A stretch of DNA of 64,000 nucleotides from Flaveria trinervia (GCA_025506515.1 CM046443.1:41281331-41345330); one strand, 5' to 3'. Positions 1-12,075 are shown, counted from the first letter of the stretch. The notes: a model not told the origin generated them from the sequence alone. Translations and numbers: made by a program.

Positions 1-1
1 T

Positions 2-386
2 GGAAGGATCATCTCATGGCAATGCAAGAAACAATCATGCGTCTCTACATCAACTATTGAAGCTGAATACATTGCTGCTGCAGGTTGTTGTGCTCAGCTG
101 CTATTGATTCAGAATCAGATGCTAGACTATGGATTCAGTTTTATGAGCACTCCTATCCACATTGACAACAACAATGCTATCTCCATCACTAAAAATCCTG
201 TAAAGCACTCCAAGACAAAGCATATTGATATCAGGTATTATTTCATTATATATTCATGAGAAAAATCTAATTAAGCTAATCAAAGTTGATTCAAATAAAC
301 AATATGTTGACTTGTTCACCAAAGCTTTTGATAAACAGAGATTTAAGTATCTCATTACAGCCATTGGGATGATAATCATTAAATAG
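2..386 (+). pseudogene. Copia RNase H fragment (element A)
   Basis: Frame 2 from the edge reads the C-terminal RNase H domain of Ty1/Copia pol. Visible landmarks are EAEYIAAAGCCAQLL, a PIHIDNNNAISITKNP segment around positions 150-195 (Copia type ..D.N.SAI.L..NP), KHSKTKHIDI, and the C-terminal VDLFTKAFDKQRF near 310-340. A small deletion near 240-260 breaks the frame: a stop follows where element B continues with IRDIHEKI. The last codons before the TAG at 384-386 are back in a coding-like frame. This is the RNase H end of a dead pol gene whose upstream domains lie outside the window. The homologous region of element B is at 12726-13200 on the other strand. Confidence 0.8.
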
Positions 387-971
387 TCTACCTCTTTTGA
401 AAATCCTTTTAATATGTAATGTCTTATGTCAATACAATCTAAGCCTTGTTACAAAAGGTCTTTCTCTGAAATTCTCACCAAGTATAAATTCTTCTGAAGA
501 GGAATTTACTCTCGGAAAAGATTTTAGTTTCAAAAGAAGCGATTGATTACATATCAGATCTACTTCCAAAGCTTATAAAACTATCCATTCGGAAAGTAAT
601 CTTTACTCTCGGAAATAGAACTTTACCTTCGGAAGAAAGAATTGTCTCGGAAGACAAATTACATTCAGAAATACATCATACTCGGAAGAAAGACTTATTG
701 TGTAACGGAAATCTTTTGGGCCCCACTCTGTAAAAAGTAAAGATTTTGTTAATTATGTCGGATTATTTAAATAAACAAAACCTTACCGCCTCTATCACAT
801 CACCAACTAAAACATCACATCACCTTATCCTACCCCCATAAACCACCATTTCACCCTTTTTAAATAATCCCAACTACTCACTTTCATCTTCTTACCAAAT
901 TTTACTCCCTAAAAGCTTTCTTCATCTTCAATTTACCCTAGTCCAAACTCATATACCTTCAACTTTCTCAA
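387..971 (+). promoter_or_regulatory. Motif-rich spacer between RNase H and third ORF (element A)
   Basis: No ORF is seen here. From about 480 to 700 the stretch repeats short variants of CTTCGGAAG/CTCGGAAG, the same motif that fills the element's LTR. AT-rich boxes follow (TTATTTAAATAAAC near 765-778, TTTTTAAATAATCCC near 858-872), then a C/T-rich leader running into the ATG at 972. The homologous spacer of element B (12076-12725, minus) keeps the same order. A promoter role for the third ORF is inference; the motif array and AT boxes are seen. Confidence 0.45.
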
Positions 972-3802
972 ATGGCACTTAACCCTCAGCAAAATCAAGT
1001 AGAATTTCTTGATTCTTTAAGAGATGATGCCTTTTGATGACTCTGAAAGAGACATCATTAAGCAAGGAAACCAGGGTGCCAAGAAACCACATCTAGTGGT
1101 GTGGATGAACATACTAGGTATGTTACCTCATCTCCCTATGATTTTTCAAAAGAAGATGAGGGGAGACTGCAACTCACCATTAAAGACCTACTTTCTAAAG
1201 TCTCAAACCTTGAATCTAATGTTAGGACTTTAGAGGATAGGTCTGCCACTCAGCAACTTGAGATTGAAAACCTCAAGGTCAAACTAGTTGAGAAACAGAT
1301 TGAGAGGTCTGTTAGGCATGTACCAATTCAGGTCTCATTGACATCTTCCTCTAGCTCATCAACCTCTCAAGATGATGCTACCAAAAAGGGGGAGAGTGTT
1401 CAGAGACAAACCCAAAGACAAGAGGAACCATAGAGTCAAGCTCTCATTTCCTTAAGTTCAAGATACCCCATGCATCAAGCTTCAATTTTTCCCGAGCCTC
1501 CTTCTGTCATGATTTAAATGGATCAAAGGATGCTCCAAGATCTTAACAGATTCTTAACAAGTTCCTGATATAATCTCTCATTGAACAACCAAGTCCTGAT
1601 TTGTCTATGATTTACTTTGGAGCTCAAGAGCTTCAGAGGTTGAATGCGCCTTCTACTACTATTGAGGAAATTGGTCAACCTAAGGTTCAAGTGGAACCCG
1701 GGATTCATTTTAACGGGGAAACAAGGACTGATGGCCTAGCAACTAAAATGGTTGGGACAGAAAGTGCATTCTCACAGACTTCCAAAGCACAAATCAAAGC
1801 CTCGAAAGAACAACTTCAATCTTCCGAAGATGAGATTGCAGCTGCCAAAGGACTATACTCTTTATCCAATGATCTAATAATCACAGATGCAATCTTAGAA
1901 CTTTCATCTAAGGTTAATAAGGAGGATCTTCTCACCCAAATCCTAGCATAATCATCATCATTGACTCAAGCTCCCATTATCACTACTCAAACTGAACCTT
2001 CCATCCAAGAACCCCCAAAGTCTAGCACTTCCAAAGACGTCAAAGGAAAGAGGAAGATGATTGAGGAAGAGCTTCAAGAGGAAGCAAGGTTAGAAAAGCT
2101 AAAGAGAAAAGGTAGTTTTCCAACTGGGAACTTGCTAGCTACTAGTAGCAAAGCAGCTGCAGTCAACCAGGAGACTGCCAACAAAAAAATAAGAGTAGAA
2201 ATCATCGATAGACTTGTTGATTTAGGAGCTGCAAATGAGGATATACTCCTACTACCACTAGAGGAGTTAATTGAGTTAGAAAGGGCAACTCTGCTGCAAA
2301 TCCAGCAAAAGGAAGATGCAACAAGGTTGGCCTTAGAAAAAGAAAGGGATGAAGAGAAAAGAGAAGCTGATCAACAGCTTAGGACGGAAAGGATAAACTT
2401 CCTAACCACCAAGGGTTTCTCTCTAGAAGAACTATCTCCACATAACAACGATGCGATCTTGTGCTCTTTAACAAAGAGCATGATCAAATGCAGAAGGAGA
2501 GAAAAAAGGCTGCTAAGGAGAAGCTGAGATTGAAAAAGAAGAAGAAAGAGGAAGCAAGACTCACTACTACCAGAAAGATAGGTGATAAGGCCTGGATGAA
2601 AGACTATCTCCAAGCCCATGGCTTCTCTGGTAGGCAGGTGGGTTTTATGTCTGAGAAGACCCTCCAGCGACATGTCAGTGACATAAAGGCTGACATTCGA
2701 TCGGGGCAGAGGAAGGAGATGTATAGAAGGGTACAAGGGATGATCTTCAAATCAACCACTCAACCCCAACCTGAACCAGTTTCCTCTTCATTCCCTATCA
2801 AGACTGAACCCTACACACCTGAACCTACACCATCAACCGTACCAACTTCCTCAGTTCAACCACCTAAACTACCTATCCTCCAACCCAAAACACTCTCATG
2901 AACCCTAACACAACAACCTACCCAACAACCTCCCAAACCATCCCCTTAGCCTTCCAAACATCTCTCCTTAGAGGAGTTCAAGGAAATCAAGAAAAAGCTC
3001 ATCAATTGTACTACCCTGAGCAATATCTCTTATCAGGAGGACTCTGTCAAACTGACTTATGTTGATGGATCCTCATGTTCCCTCACTAGAGATCAACTTC
3101 TTGATATGCCCAAAGGAACTTTGGATCAAGCTGCAAAGCTCCTTGGCCTCAACTCAGATGCTCTAAATAAGGAAGAAAAGAAGCTAAGGAGAAGGTTGGT
3201 AACTCTGCTGGATACGAAGAAAGGAGACAAGGTACCAAGTCAACCACTTGTGCCAAGGAAGAAGATTATCCGGTGGAGGTTCAAAGACTCTTCTCACGAC
3301 TTTATTGTTAAGAGAGAGAGTGGAGAGCTAAACAGGCTAAATGCTTCATCTATATTACACTTAAGTAGATTTCATATTGTTGAGTTAGCAGAGAAGCCAC
3401 TCTCCTAACCCTCCAACTCTGAAATAGTTGCTCATATCAGAAATCACCAAAGCAGTCTTCATCTGGGCGAGCTAACTGCTAGGACCAAGTTTGAAGAAGA
3501 GTTGAAACTGAGATAGAAAGAGAAAAGGAAAGGATCAGCAACCCAAGGCAAAGCCTTTATTCAAATGGTTGAGGGTCCTGAACTTGAATCCATAGTTAGA
3601 TGGGAGTATGACTATAACTCTTATCAACTAACTCTCTTCAGGGGGCATAACAAAGGGTGCATGTCATTCAAAGTGACAGACTGGATCTCCTATCCACGAA
3701 TGATTTATACAAGCTTCTCAGCACCACTTCTGGAAAAACAAAGAAACAGATAAGTATTTGCTTTCCCTAGTGCTGAAAGTTCTGAGAAGCATGAATAAGT
3801 AA
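972..3802 (+). pseudogene. Third ORF (aORF) of family 1 Copia element A, internally deleted and broken
   Basis: This coding-like stretch lies downstream of RNase H and upstream of the polypurine tract, where Sirevirus-type Copia elements carry an extra or envelope-like ORF. It starts MALNPQQNQV, as the B copy does, but after about 17 codons it jumps to the segment MPFDDSERDII. That segment lies about 1.4 kb further in B, so the conserved N-terminal domain is deleted. What remains is a charged, coiled-coil-rich middle (Glu/Lys-rich, 2040-2560), a Pro/Thr-rich linker (2760-2940) and a C-terminal region with RWRF.D.SHDF and VRWEYDYNSYQLTLF around 3265-3640. Several stops and frameshifts occur. 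No signal peptide or clear membrane segment is seen, so I do not call it an envelope gene. Its function is unknown. Confidence 0.7.
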
Positions 3803-3822
3803 GGTTTCGGTAGCATCAGCCT

Positions 3823-3830
3823 AGGGGGAG
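3823..3830 (+). other. Polypurine tract of element A
   Basis: AGGGGGAG sits two bases before the LTR start at 3833. The identical tract appears on the minus strand at 7905-7912 and 61797-61804. It is the plus-strand primer site for reverse transcription. Confidence 0.85.
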
Positions 3831-3832
3831 TT

Positions 3833-4716
3833 TGTTGGATCAAGAAGAAGGGTGGTGCAACCAAAACCAGATCACTTAAACTATTTTGATACAACTAATA
3901 AAGGACTTTCGAAGCTATGTGCGGAATTTCCAAAGGAAAAAGAGTTATTTTGAAGACAAAGTGCAAGATTAACTTCCGAAGACAAACTTTACTTCTGAAG
4001 ACAAACTTCACTTTCAAAGACAAAATATTAACTTCTGAAGAACAAGACTTAGAAGAAAAGATCAGAAGTCAACTTTCAAAGTATGAAGAAAAGAAGAAGT
4101 CCTCAAGACTCGAAAGAAGTAGCCTCTTCCGAAGTATAAGTGGCTTCGGAAGAACTTATCCTTCCGAAGCCATTTAACCTTTGAAAGACACTACTATGAA
4201 CCAGTGGACATAAGTATGGTCTCCAACACTCCATTGCAGACCTCTAGATAGTGTATGGCGTTTTCTCAAAAGCCATGTAGTTAACCATACTCTATTCCAC
4301 TGTTCACCTTTATCAGTTAGTACAGTTACCAACTTTAGTTGGTGACAAAAGGTAAGTCGTGGACATGTCATGACTACCATATCTTAGATAAGACATTATC
4401 TAAGATACCTTAGACTATAGCTTTGTAGTATTTGCTTTAGTTAGAGGATTGCAGCTAGTATCAAAGTATATCTAGCTGTAGGTAGTAGTATATATAGTTT
4501 TTCATAGTAACTCCTGTAACATGCTTGTAAGAGTCTTGTAATACTTTGAGTTAAGAAGTAATATATACAAGTACCTATAAAATTATTTCTTTGTGTTCTT
4601 TGTTACTTATTATATTATTATCAACTTTTAGAAGAGACTTTACTTCATCTGATCCGAGTGTAGTATAAGTGAGTTTGAGAGATAACCAAGTGTTAAGTGA
4701 CAAAACTGATCCTGCA
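3833..4716 (+). repeat. 3' LTR of element A (family 1)
   Basis: The LTR begins TGTTGGATC after the polypurine tract and ends CCTGCA at 4716 (884 bp). It is homologous to minus-strand LTRs at 7046-7902, 33233-36580 (interrupted), 36581-37279 plus 6883-7045, and 60939-61794. The U3-like half carries many CTTCCGAAG/CTTCGGAAG motifs (about 3905-4170). A TATATATA box lies near 4489-4497, followed by the presumed start of R. Confidence 0.9.
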
Positions 4717-5751
4717 ATGTGGCATAAATGATGAGATGTCATTCATGCTATGCTTATGCATGATGATGATGTATGATTATGTATGTTATGTATGATGTGT
4801 TTCCTTATGTTCCTTATTACCTATGATGATGTGACTTTACGTGGTGTGATTATAATAATGAACGTAAAGTATTATCTTAGAAAAGTGAAAGATTTAAGAT
4901 AATAAAAGTGGAACATAATGAATGGATGAAAGTCTTGCAAGCAAATAGAAGAAGTTTCACAACTCCATGAGAGTTGTTGGAACAACTGTGTGTTTAAAAG
5001 CGTACGATCTTGGCTAACTCATAAGGGTTCATACATATAGTAGAAGTTAGTCTTGATGACTGCTCCAATACGTGTGATGTGGTATTAACTGTGTATTATG
5101 TAGCGTGCAATTTTGGCTAACTCATAAGGGTTCATACACACAGTAGGAGTTAGTCTTGGTGACTGCTCCAGTACGTGCTATGTGGTATTTACTGTGTGTT
5201 ATGTAGCATGCGATTTTGGTACCCATGAGGCAGTGTACAATTTTGCTAAACCATGAGAGTTCACACACATAGGGGAGTTAGTCTATATGACTACTCTATA
5301 CATGCGATATGTACGAAACAAACGATGATGGAAGATAATAATTATTACCTTGATGTAAGTATGATGCATAATCATGTGCGATAGTAAATAAAATGTTTTA
5401 ACAAATGAAAAGTAACAGAAAGTTTTATAAAAAACTAGAACTCACTCAGCAATGCTAACTTTTATGTATTTTCTGGTTGGCAGGTCATTGTTGATGAGGA
5501 TGGCATGGGGTAGCTACTTGGCATTTCGGGATGGCATCCATTTCTAATACAATGATGTTTCTGTGATGTAATGCAAGTTATGATATTTTGTATCAGTTAA
5601 CTACATGGTATTATTTTGCAAAAGTTGTCATTAATGATATGAAATGGATTTTAATGTGTTCCGCTGCAATATTTTAGTAAAGTTAATGTATGTTTCATGT
5701 TTTATGTTCGATGATTGACCAGCTGTAAACGTCCGGGAACGGGGCCTTACA
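4717..5751 (-). repeat. Partial LTR (G2) of a TGTAAGG-type retrotransposon, probably Ty3/Gypsy
   Basis: Read on the minus strand it begins TGTAAGGCCCCG at 5751 and matches the start of the complete solo LTR at 33566-36018 (both run on into ..TTACAGCTGGT.AATCATCG-like sequence, then a GCAGCGGAA block). The left end is cut by element A at 4716. It lies inside the gag of element C. Assignment to Gypsy is inference from the terminal bases; no coding domain is present. Confidence 0.7.
5000..5310. repeat. About 105-bp tandem repeats inside LTR G2
   Basis: The phrase TTGGCTAACTCATAAGGGTT recurs at about 5012 and 5114, and a degenerate third copy lies near 5240. Each is followed by GAGTTAGTCT..TGACT.CTCC and a GTATGTG-like segment. 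Two good copies and one decayed copy are seen. Confidence 0.6.
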
Positions 5752-6795
5752 CCCAAACTTGCTGCTAGTTGGGTTTTGAGGGAACTGCCTTCCAGTTCTT
5801 TTGAAGAACTTTTTTGCTTGGTAGGTTAGCAGAGCCATTTGTTAGATTATGTCCACATACTCTACATCATCTGGACTAAATCACTCTAGATCATCAAAGC
5901 AATACTGATGATCACTAGAGTATCCACTTCTTGAGACAAAGGTGCAACTGTCCTGAAAAGAACTTGCTAAGCTTGTTAAGGACCTTGGAGTCTCAGGGAA
6001 CGTGATGTAGGGTCCTGAATAGCAGGATGGCTGCTGTGAATATGACATGTATTCCTGAGGTTGGGGAGTCCTGAGCCTTCAGCAACCATTAAAGCATTGG
6101 TAGCAGGAAGGCTCGAAAGTCTGGTCATGTGATGGCCTTTTTGGTTGTCCATCTCTACACGGTATCCATCAAGGATGCCATAATGTTCAGTCATGGTGAG
6201 TGAGTTCAAGTTTTCTGTCGTCTTGATAGAGACACAGCAGAACGTCCACTCATTTAGGAGTGCACTCATGAACTTTCGAGTGAGTTCTCTCAATTCAAGG
6301 CAATTCCCACAGACTAAAGGGAGGAAATAAGATCCATATACTTGAAGTATTGTTGGTTGAGGGTCTTTCTAGCAATATAAGTGAAGTATTCAAACTATTG
6401 CTTTAGTGAATCTTTCTTGGAGTCATTCGAGCTGGAGTACATTTGGGACAAGGCATCAAATAGTTCTTTTGTTGACTTGCAATTCTCAAAACCCACCATG
6501 ATAGAGTTGGGTAGTGCAGTCATTAGAATAGCCATAGCATTACTATCAATGTTTAGCTTTTTCTAGTCTTCATCAGAGTAGTCTTCTACAGCTTTCTCTA
6601 ACATAGCACCGTTTCCACCTGGTGAAGCAACCTTTGGTCTGTAAGGACCATTGACGATAATTGTCACATCTTGTCATCTTGGTACCTGATGAAACCTTTG
6701 ATACGTTTACTTCATGATCTAAAGTTTTCTAGGGTGATTATAGGTGATTTAGTCATCGTCCTTATCTCAACTTTAGACTTTTGGTTAAGGGTCAT
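5752..6795 (-). pseudogene. gag fragment of family 1 element C
   Basis: On the minus strand this follows the element C primer site. It starts at an ATG at 6795 (MTLNQKSKVEI, equivalent to MALNKSEVEM of element D) and continues through the gag region LTRKFMSALLNEWTF and TMTEHYGILDGY around 6150-6290. It stops abruptly at 5752, where LTR G2 was inserted. Internal stops and frameshifts are frequent, so it is a dead copy. The role in intact elements is the capsid or nucleic-acid-binding polyprotein of Copia particles. Confidence 0.75.
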
Positions 6796-6868
6796 TTTTG
6801 AGTGTCGTGAAAGAAGTGAAAAACAGGTTGATTTGGATGGTAAGATCTCACAATCAAGAGCCTAAAAA

Positions 6869-6881
6869 GCTCTTATACCAA
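6869..6881 (-). other. Primer binding site of element C
   Basis: The minus-strand reading is TTGGTATAAGAGC, one base away from the element D site TTGGTATCAGAGC. That is the usual plant Copia site, complementary to the 3' end of initiator methionine tRNA. It lies directly after the LTR end at 6883. Confidence 0.8.
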
Positions 6882-6882
6882 T

Positions 6883-7045
6883 TGAAGATTCGAAGTTTGT
6901 CACTAACACTTGGTTTTTCTTTCAAACTCATTTAATCACACACGGTTTAGATGAAGTGGAATCTCTTCAAAGAGTTGATAATAATATACTAAGTAACAAC
7001 AAACACAAGAAAATAATTTTCAAGGAACCTGTATATATTACTTCT
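6883..7045 (-). repeat. Distal part of element C 5' LTR (split by element B)
   Basis: This is the last ~160 bp of a family 1 LTR, next to the element C primer site. It ends at CTTCT (7041-7045). The same CTTCT restarts at 36581, where the rest of this LTR continues to 37279. The two pieces join into one continuous LTR matching element A, which shows that element B (7046-36580) was inserted here with a 5-bp duplication. Confidence 0.88.
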
Positions 7046-7902
7046 TGCAGGATTGGTTTATGTCACCAAACACTTGGTTTTTCTCTCAAACTCGCTTAAA
7101 CTACACTCAGATGAGCAGAGTCTCTAAGAGTTGATAATCATATAATAAGTAACAATGAACACAGAAAGATAATTTTAAGGTACTTGCATATATTGCTTCT
7201 CAACTCAAAGTATTACAAGACTCTTACAAGCATCATGTTATGAGTCTCAATGAGAAACTATATATAATACTACCTATAGCCGGATATACTTTGATACCAG
7301 CTGGAATCCTCTAACTAAAGCAAATAATACAAGCTATAGTTTAAAGTATCTTAGATAGTGTCTTATCTAAGATATGGTAGTCAGAACATGTCCCTGACTT
7401 ACCTTTTGTCACCAACTAAAGTTGGTAACTTATACTAACATAAAAAGGTGAACAGTGGAATAAAGTATAGTCAACTACATGGCCTTTTGGGAACACGCCA
7501 TGCAGTATCAGAGGTCTACAGTGGAGTGTTAGAGACCATACTTATGTCCACTAGTTCATAGCAGTGTCTTCCGAATGTTAATGGCTTCAGAAGAACAAGT
7601 ACTTCCGAAGCCACTTATACTTCGGGAGAAGCTACTTGTTTCGAGGCTTGAGGACTTCTTCTTTTCTTCATACTTCGGAAGTTGTCTTCTGATTTTTTCT
7701 TCTTAGACTTGATCTTCGGAAGTGAGTACTTTAACTGCGATAGTAGAGTTTGTCTTCGGAAGTTGATCTTTCACTTTGTCTTCGGAAGAACTCTACTTCC
7801 TTTGGAAGTTCCACACTTGGCTTCGGAAGCCTTTGTAAGTAGCACCAAAATTTGTCTAAGTGATTTGGTTTTGGTTGCACCAGCCTTTTTCTTAATCTAA
7901 CA
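7046..7902 (-). repeat. 3' LTR of element B
   Basis: 857 bp, TGTTAGATT at 7902 to ..CCTGCA at 7046. About ten CTTCGGAAG-like motifs lie between 7560 and 7830 (U3 side). It pairs with the split 5' LTR at 33233-36580. Confidence 0.9.
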
Positions 7903-7904
7903 AA

Positions 7905-7912
7905 CTCCCCCT
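7905..7912 (-). other. Polypurine tract of element B
   Basis: The minus strand reads AGGGGGAG two bases before the LTR start, as in elements A and D. Confidence 0.85.
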
Positions 7913-7932
7913 AGGTTGATGCTACCAAAACC

Positions 7933-10900
7933 TCACTTGTTTCTGCTTCTCAAAGCTTTCAGCACCAAGGAAAGCAGATATTTATCTGTTTCTTTGTTCT
8001 TGCCTAAAGTAGTGCTGAGAAACTTGTACAAATCATTAGTTGACAGGAACTCCAGTCTATCACCTTGAATGATATGTACCCTCTGTTATGTCCCTCTGAA
8101 AAGAGTTAGTTGATGAGAGTTGTAGTCATACTCCCATCTAACTATAGGTTCTAATTCAGGGCCTTCCACCATCTGTAGAAAAGCAGTGCTTTTGGTGGTT
8201 CACCGTTCCTTATCTTCCTTCTCTCTCAGTTTCAACTCTTCTTTAATCTTTGCCTTTGTGGTAATCTCAACAAGATGAAGGCTGCTAAGATGACTTCTGA
8301 TGTGAGCAGTAGTTTCAGAGTTGGAGGGATTAGAGAATGGTTTCTCTGCTAACTCAGCAATGTCAAATCTACTGGAGTGTATTAGAGAGGAGGCATTCAG
8401 CCTGTTGCTTTCTCCATTCTCTCTCTCCACAGCAAAGTTGTGAGAGGCTTCATCGAACCTCCACTGGATGATTTTCATTCTGGGAACAAGAGGCTGACTA
8501 GGAATCTTGTCCCCTTTCTTTGTGTCCGGAAATGTCACCAGCTTTCTTCTTAGTTTCTTCTCTTTATCATTTAAGGAGTCATAGTTGAGACCAAAAATTC
8601 TAGCAGCATGGTCCAGTGTTCCTCTTGGCAAATCAAAAATTGATCTCTTGTGAAGGAACATGAAGATCCATCAACATAAGTCATTTTGATAGAGTCTTCT
8701 TCACAGGAGATGTCACTCAGATTTGTACAATTTGAGAGCTTTGTCTTGATTGCCTTGAATTCCTCTAGAGAGAGATGTTTAAAAGGCTGAGGGATGATTT
8801 GGAAGATTGTTGGGTAGGTTGAGGTGTAGTGCTTCTGGAAAGTATTTTGGGTTGAAGGATAGGTAATTTGGGTGGTTGAGGTGAAGAAGTGGGTACGGAT
8901 AGTGGTGTAGGTTCAGGTGTGTAGGGTTCAATTTTGATGGTGAATGGTGAGGGAATTGGTTCAGGATGAGATTGAGTGGTTGGCTTGAAGAACATCCCAT
9001 GTACCCTTCTATACATCTCTTTCCTCTTACCCAAACGAATGTTAGCCTTGATTTCACTGACAATTTTCTGGAGTGTCTTTTCAGACATGGGTCCCACCTG
9101 CCTGCCAGAGAAGCCGTGAGCCCGGAGATTGTCTTTTATCCAGGATTTCTCACCTATCTTCTTGGTCGCAGTGACCCTAGCTTCTTCTTCTTCTTCTTCT
9201 TCTTCTCCTTCAACTTCTCTATTGCAGTTTTCTTTCTCTCCTTCTCCAGTAGATCATGTTCTTTGTTGAAGAGCCATAGAATCGTCTTATCATTGTGTGG
9301 ATAGTTCTTGAAGAGAGAAACCTCGGGAGGTTAGGAAAGCTTTCCTTTCCTTTTGGAGCTGCATGTCAGCTTCCCTCTATTCTCTTTCTTTCTCTTCCTC
9401 CAAGGCTAACCATGTTGCTTCCTAAGGTTGCTCATTTTTGCAGCCTGGTTGCCTTTTCCAGCTCTACCAACTCCTTTAATGGTAGCAGGAGTATGTCTTC
9501 ATTGGCAGCTCCAAGCTTGATGAGCTGATCAATGATCTCTACCCTTTTCTTATTTCTGATTGCCTCTTGGTTGGCTGCAGCTGCTTTGGAACTGGTAGCT
9601 AACAGCTTTCCAGTTGGAAGTCTGCCTTTTCTTTTAAGCTTTTCAATCTTTTCCTCCTCCTAAAGCTCTTCCGTAGTCATTTTCTTCTTTCCTTTATCAT
9701 CCTTTGAAGTGCTTGACTTTGGTGGTTCTTGGAGAGAGGATTCAGATTGTGAGAGAGGTAGCGAAGGTGTCTGAGCTAGAGGTTGATTGAGAAAGTCCTC
9801 ACTATTCACCTTAGATGACAGCTCTAGAATTGCATCTGTGATTATTAGATCCTCAGATAGTGAGAACAATCCTTTCGCAGCTTTCATTTCAGCTTCGGAA
9901 GACTCAGCTTGTTCTTTCGAGACTTTGACTTCAACTTCGGAAGTTAGAGGGAGTGTAGTTTCTGTCCCAACTGTTTCAGTTGCTAGGCCATCAGTCCTTA
10001 TGTCCCCTTTGAATTGAATCTCAGGCGCCATTTGGACCTTAGGTTGACTAACTCTTCCATAGTGGTAGAAGGTGCACTTATCCTCTGAAGCTCTTCAGCT
10101 CCAAAGTACATCACAGCCGCATCAAGGTGAGGCTGATCTAGAGAGGATCTCAACATAAACTTGGAGAAGAGTCTATAGAGATCTCTAAGCGTCTTTGAGT
10201 CAATTTGTAGTACAACTTGGGATGGCTCAGAGAAGGTAGTTGCAATGGGAGCTGAATATTTGGAAGTTAAAGTTGGCTCAACGGTTCCTCAAATGTTTGT
10301 CTCTGAACATTCTCCCCCTTTTTGGTAGCATCATCTGAGCTAGAGGAAGAGGTCAAGCAGACCTGAATGGGTACATGCCTAACAGATCTCTCAATCTGTT
10401 TCTCAACTAGTTGAGCCTTGAAATTGTCAATCTCAACTTGCTGAGTGGTGGACCTGTCCTCTAAAGTCCTAACCTTGGATTCAAGGTTTGAGACTTTAGA
10501 AAGCAGGTCTTGTAAAATGAGTTGTAGTCTTCCCTCATCTTCTTTTGAAGAATCATAGGGAGATGAGGTAACATACTTAGTATCTTCAGCATCACCACCA
10601 GATGTGGTTTCTTGGCACCCTGGTTTCCTTTGCTTAATAATGTCTCTTTCAGAGTCATCAAAAGGCATGGTTGCCACAGATTCATTCTCAGAAATGTTAC
10701 CACTTTCCAGAAGGTCCATTGAGGCATCTTTTGTTGTGGTAGCTGAATCTGCATGAGTCCCCTCCATATCAGTGGGACTCACCTCAGTAAAGGTTTGCTG
10801 ATGGGAGCTAGAGATAAGAGGTCTCTCTAGGCTCTGTTGATCTTGGAGAGAGTGTTGTAGATTAACTTCATTGCCATGAAGAGACGTAATCTCTTCATCA

Positions 10901-12075
10901 GTTTTGAAGCGAAGGTTAGTGAAAGATAGAGAAGGTAAACCTACTGACCCGGGACCTTGATCAATGTCTACAGGCATTGAGCCTCTGGTGGGGCAGTCCC
11001 TTTATGGTTGCTCAGAAGAGTATAAATACTCACCCTGAGGGCTTTCAAATTGGGTGGTGGGCTCATGGGTTTGAGACTGAGGAGACTCAAGACCCATATT
11101 GAGGTCAATGGTGAAGAAATGTGAGACCTTAAACTGAGTGGGAGCCCAAAGTTCCACTCTAGCCTTTTTGGATTGAACAGGAGGAGCTTGTTCAATCAGA
11201 GTAGATTGAGCAAGGGTTCATTCAGGGCGTGTTTGGTAAGTGATGGTGATGGGGTGAGAAGGTAAAGTTGGCAGTATGGGGGAAGTTGCTGGTGTGGGTT
11301 CATCACCTGTGGGTTAACAGGGATGTCACCAGGAGCTATTTTCTCAGTCATACCTGGAAGTAGAGAAGTGTACCTTTCATTGAAGTTGGTGGACACCTTC
11401 TTCAGAGTTTTGAAGATGGTAGGCCTCATTTGAGGGACAAGCAGAGTGGCTGCACAGACAAGCCGACTCTGGTCCAGCTCACAGTTGATAATGTGCTAGA
11501 GAAATCTGGGATACATAAAGAATGTTTCCCTCTAGAGATTCCCATGAGATTGGTCACCACAAATCTTGAGTAGTTGAATCGGAGGCCTCTCACCATTCCT
11601 GGAACTAGGCACCCTAGTTTGTATGGAATTTGATCCCATCCCTCGGATTTATTTGATAGACAGTGAAGAACAACATGCAGCAGGAACTTCCAGTTCTATG
11701 AGAAGTTGAATTTGTAGATAGTTGACCTGCTGACATCTCCCCATATCCCATTAGAATGTAAGTGCTGTCTAAATCTGCTTTGGGGAACTCTATGGGTGCA
11801 CCCTCATCATGAAGCTCGAGATGCTCCTTAATGAGTTGTTCAGTAATGACCAACTCTTGGCCACAGATGCTGGATCGTATTACACAAACCCCATTTAGGG
11901 TTTCAAGCTAACCGTTTCCCCAAAATTCAGCCATGTGATTGGTGTACACAGTGGGATTAACAGTCAAGGCAGTGTAGTAGGATGATTGGGTGAGAAAGGA
12001 GATGATTTCAGAGAAGTCCGCATCTCTTGTGGAGTCAAGAAGTGCGACTTGATTGTGTTGCGGGTTTAGTGCCAT
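7933..12075 (-). pseudogene. Third ORF (aORF) of family 1 element B, longest copy
   Basis: The ATG at 12075 opens MALNPQHNQV; the coding-like stretch runs about 4.1 kb to a TGA at 7933-7935, just before the polypurine tract. Regions in order are: (1) an N-terminal globular part with FSEIISFLTQSSYY, EFWGN, GQELVITEQLIKEHLEL and MGYGEM, then WKFLLHVVLHCLSNK and FNYSRFVVTNL around 11500-11700; (2) a Ser/Thr-rich linker with MPFDDSERDII near 10650; (3) coiled-coil stretches (QDLLSKVSNLESKVRTLEDR near 10470) and a Glu/Lys-rich middle; (4) a Pro-rich linker near 8850-8960; (5) a C-terminal domain with QWRFDEASHNFAVE near 8440 and a YDYNS-type segment near 8130. Stops and frameshifts break it. Its function is not known. 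Family 2 has a corresponding ORF at 26374-28481. Confidence 0.7.

Larger units (their letters stand above)
1..4716 (+). mobile_element. Element A: 3' part of a family 1 Ty1/Copia retrotransposon
   Basis: The left edge of the window cuts this element, so only the end of pol (RNase H), a spacer, a third ORF, the polypurine tract and the 3' LTR are seen. Order and strand agree: RNase H at 2-386, third ORF at 972-3802, polypurine tract at 3823-3830, LTR at 3833-4716. The LTR ends in CA at 4716 and is followed at once by sequence of a different repeat (the LTR at 4717-5751), with no primer site, so 4716 is the true right end and A was inserted into that LTR. The TSD partner lies outside the window. 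All coding parts are degraded. Confidence 0.85.

Noticed and set aside
972..3802. Retroviral-type envelope gene
   Set aside because: No signal peptide, membrane anchor or cleavage features are visible in any of the four third-ORF copies; position alone is not enough.
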